Shown here in pieces: positions 62,068 to 64,000 of a DNA stretch of 64,000 nucleotides. The DNA is from an uncultured Bacillaceae bacterium (lineage in GTDB: Bacteria > Bacillota > Bacilli > Bacillales > Amphibacillaceae). The translations under genes were made by a program, and so were the position numbers. The notes below the pieces were generated by a model, which was given only the letters and a program-made list of their open reading frames with translations, was not told the origin of the DNA and made no database searches. Where the stretch lies: positions 1 through 64,000 of the forward strand of contig CALAMD010000130.1 of NCBI GenBank assembly GCA_937925695.1. The letters run 5' to 3'. Positions within the stretch are counted from its first letter, which is position 1. Every line of letters starts with the position of its first letter.

Positions 62068-62103
62068 ATAAAACCGTCACTACATAATTAGTAATGACGG
62101 TTG
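62068..62103 (-). terminator. Terminator of tRNA-Ser
   Basis: AACCGTCATTAC/GTAGTGACGGTT stem (one mismatch) followed by TTAT on the minus strand, between the tRNA and proC. Confidence 0.75.
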
Positions 62104-62152
62104 TTGTTCGGTTCATCTCCAATTGTTTATGCGTGTATCATACTTGTTAAAA

Positions 62153-62245
62153 TGGAGGAGGAAGAGGGATTTGAACCCCCGCGGGCTTTGACACCCCTTT
62201 CGGTTTTCAAGACCGACCCCTTCAGCCAGACTTGGGTATTCCTCC
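62153..62245 (-). tRNA. tRNA-Ser (TGA) with encoded CCA and U73
   Basis: Ninety-three nt on the minus strand. Acceptor GGAGGAA/TTCCTCC, anticodon arm TCGGT-CTTGAAA-ACCGA (anticodon TGA), long class II variable arm, T loop TTCAAAT, and 3' CCA. The discriminator base reads T where nearly all bacterial serine tRNAs have G. The B. subtilis equivalent sits next to serS; here a MATE gene lies between. Confidence 0.93.
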
Positions 62246-62261
62246 ATATCCGACGTTTTAT

Positions 62262-62290
62262 AATATACAATATTATTTTTTGAATGTCAA
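62262..62290 (-). promoter_or_regulatory. Sigma-A promoter of tRNA-Ser
   Basis: Minus strand TTGACA (62285-62290), 17-nt spacer, TATATT (62262-62267), 16 bp before the tRNA. Confidence 0.85.
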
Positions 62291-62345
62291 TTAGTTTGCT
62301 AATGTTTTTTAAAATACCCTTACCAAGACTTTGTATCCTTCGTCT

Positions 62346-62530
62346 TTCCATATTACGCCTCGATGGAAACAGCTACCAACACACAGGAATTGCTAGTAGA
62401 GGCGTCGGACAATTGTTGGTCTACCGACGCCTAGGATTAACTAGAGGGAAAATTTGAACCTTGGATGTGAAGGAACTTACCTGAATGCCTTCCATCCACT
62501 CTAATCAATATTGTCCTTTCACAAAGACTT
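62346..62530. other. Hairpin-rich spacer between tRNA-Ser and the MATE gene
   Basis: No gene found. AGGCGTCGG/CCGACGCCT form a perfect 9-bp GC-rich stem (about 62397-62431) with a 15-nt loop and no T run. A second imperfect hairpin, GGATGTGAAGG/CCTTCCATCC, lies at about 62464-62500. CGCCTC near 62356 could compete for the first stem. Confidence 0.45.
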
Positions 62531-62545
62531 TTATGATGGAATGTT

Positions 62546-63895
62546 TCAACTAGCATATCCCCTTTCCAAGCGGTTCATAATGCCTTTACGGGCGAATACT
62601 ATTAAGAATATAGCGACAAGGGCCTCAGCAATTGGTAGGGCTAACCAAATCCCATCAACTTTTAACCATAAAGGTAACAGATAGAGTAAAGCAATCAATA
62701 AAATAAACCCACGAAAAATAATAATGCCAATTGATGGTCGGATATGGCTTGTTGACTGATAATAGGTTGTATAGATAAAGTTAATTCCCATAAAGAGATA
62801 ACCAATGAAAAATAATCTAATGCCTCTTGTAGCAAGATCTGTAATCACTGGTGATGTGATACCAAATATTTTTACAAACAGTTCTGCACCAAACATTCCT
62901 GCGAAGATAAAGAGAACACCCATTATCAAAGCTGCTTTCTCAGCAATTTTAATCGTTTCTTGAATCATTGAATATTTACCAGCACCATAATAATAGCTAA
63001 TCATCGGTTGAATACTAGACCCGATACCAATAAATAACAAAAATGTAAATGTATGTATATAGTTAATCACTGAAAAAGCGGCTAACCCTTGGGTTCCAGC
63101 ATAATAAGCAATCATAATGTTATACCCGACAACAAAAATGACGATACCTACTTCTGATAAAAAACTAGGAAAGCCAATTGTAATAATTCTAATTGTTTCC
63201 TTGATATTCCAGTTAAATTTCACAAACTTTAAACCTGCACCTTTTTTGAAAAAATGAGTGGCTAAAATAAGTAAGCCTATAAGTGTTGCTAGAACTGTTG
63301 CTAAAGCGGCGCCAAAAACTTCCCAATCTAAGATAAAAATCATCCAATAGTTTAATACAATATTTATTAACGAAGATAAAATTAATGAAATCATGGCTAG
63401 ACGTGGATTGCCATCATTTCTAACGAAAATACTTAAACATGTTTCTAAGCCAATCACAAGAGAAAATGCCAATAACACGAGCATATACTCCAACACATAT
63501 GGCATTGTTTCATCATTAGCACCAAATATACGCGCAGTCGTTTCTAAATTTAAATAAGTAAAAATACTAATCATGATCGTAATTACAACCACAAGCAACA
63601 TTGATACCGTAAACGTTTTTTGGGCCTGGTTTATATCCCCTCTTCCCATCGCCATGGAATATAATGTACCGCCACCAATACCAATTAATAGTGTAATAGA
63701 TATGATAACGGAGAAATATGGAGATGCGACATTTACGCTTGCTAAGGCGACAGAACCAACACCATTTCCTATGAAAATACCATCAATAACGATTTTAATA
63801 GACAATAACATCATGCCTAGAACGGCAGGAATAAAATATTGAATGAAACTTTTGGTGACTGTTTGTGTACCTAATTTTTCTTGAACAACACTCAT
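62546..63895 (-). CDS. MATE-family multidrug efflux transporter
   Basis: Polytopic membrane protein (449 aa, about 12 TM) using an ion gradient to export drugs or metabolites. QYFIPAVLGMMLLSIKIVIDGIFIGNGVGSVALASVNVA is the family N-terminal block (core DGIFIGNGVG), and ETCLSIFVRNDGNPRLAM is the signature following TM4. ATG at 63895 is best placed after GAGG; ATGs one and nine codons upstream are possible. The substrate is unknown. It is inserted between serS and tRNA-Ser. Confidence 0.92.
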   Translation of the reverse strand: MSVVQEKLGTQTVTKSFIQYFIPAVLGMMLLSIKIVIDGIFIGNGVGSVALASVNVASPYFSVIISITLLIGIGGGTLYSMAMGRGDINQAQKTFTVSMLLVVVITIMISIFTYLNLETTARIFGANDETMPYVLEYMLVLLAFSLVIGLETCLSIFVRNDGNPRLAMISLILSSLINIVLNYWMIFILDWEVFGAALATVLATLIGLLILATHFFKKGAGLKFVKFNWNIKETIRIITIGFPSFLSEVGIVIFVVGYNIMIAYYAGTQGLAAFSVINYIHTFTFLLFIGIGSSIQPMISYYYGAGKYSMIQETIKIAEKAALIMGVLFIFAGMFGAELFVKIFGITSPVITDLATRGIRLFFIGYLFMGINFIYTTYYQSTSHIRPSIGIIIFRGFILLIALLYLLPLWLKVDGIWLALPIAEALVAIFLIVFARKGIMNRLERGYAS

Positions 63896-63936
63896 CATAA
63901 GACCTCGTTTCTCCATCATTCTTATGAAGTATGACC

Positions 63937-63966
63937 TAGCCTCTCCTTGAGACTAGGTCATTTTTT
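63937..63966. terminator. Hairpin after serS
   Basis: GACCTAGCCTC/GAGACTAGGTC stem with one mismatch. The T6 tract is on the plus strand side; on the minus strand, the direction of serS, the U tract is missing, so termination there is uncertain. Confidence 0.55.
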
Positions 63967-64000
63967 CAATTTACTGGTTCAATTACTTTTACGCCACCCA
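63966..64000 (-). CDS. serS: Seryl-tRNA synthetase, last codons only
   Basis: The last 11 codons of a minus-strand gene cut by the window edge, ending GGVKVIEPVN then TGA. SerRS proteins end in a similar way (Y-[ML]-G-G-x-x-x-I), and serS is the expected gene here by synteny next to tRNA-Ser. The call rests on ten residues and context. Confidence 0.6.
   Translation of the reverse strand, partial: GGVKVIEPVN

Overview
The window is a low-GC, sporulating Firmicute chromosome segment, most like a Bacillaceae genome. The evidence is the near-complete, collinear match to the Bacillus subtilis origin-proximal block from serS to lysS. It includes sporulation genes (spoIIE, yabP/yabQ, spoVT, fin, spoVG, yabG, sspF, bofA, csfB), Gram-positive SD sequences, and frequent TTG/GTG starts. 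Almost every gene is on the minus strand, so the sequence is printed opposite to the usual direction and the replication origin should lie beyond the right end. I cannot fix the genus.

Left part (1-16.2 kb): an outward-facing rRNA-type promoter at the very left, then (in transcription order, right to left) spoIIE, yabS, yabT, tilS, hpt, ftsH, coaX, hslO, a PrsA-like foldase, cysK, folP-folB-folK and lysS. The p-aminobenzoate genes and dusB/yazB that I remember at this place in B. subtilis are absent.

Middle (16.2-43.3 kb): a free-standing tRNA-Met on the plus strand, then yabR, divIC, yabQ, yabP, rqcP, mazG/yabN, yabM, spoVT, mfd, fin, pth, ctc, prs, glmU, spoVG, purR, ispE, sspF, veg, yabG, rsmA, rnmV, yabE, tatD, metS, rsmI, yazA and trmN6. 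The loci of yabJ and abrB are empty. Several textbook promoters can be read directly: a sigma-H promoter for spoVG, a 21-bp-spacer Spo0A-type promoter for spoIIE, and tandem sigma-A promoters for veg.

Accessory island (43.3-47.3 kb, between trmN6 and yabA): this is the only disordered stretch. A DMT/EamA transporter gene is broken into three blocks: the C-terminal two thirds on the minus strand, and the N-terminal blocks on the plus strand in swapped order. Next come an antisense 3' gene remnant, the 3' tail of a NikB/OppB-type permease, and an intact permease plus a double-ABC ATPase on the plus strand. The operon has lost its binding protein and most of its first permease, at least here.

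Right part (47.3-64 kb): yabA, ricT, holB, yaaR, darA, tmk, csfB, bofA, yaaL, recR, ebfC and dnaX. Then an inserted PH-domain/serine-hydrolase pair (plus) and a PBP4-type dacB (minus), the large SRP RNA, tadA diverging from a LysM-GH18 spore-lytic type enzyme, proC, a tRNA-Ser(UGA) with an unusual U73, a MATE transporter, and the last codons of serS at the right edge.

The genes mostly serve translation, replication and repair, folate/cysteine/CoA metabolism, and sporulation. No CRISPR array, prophage, transposase or complete IS element was seen.
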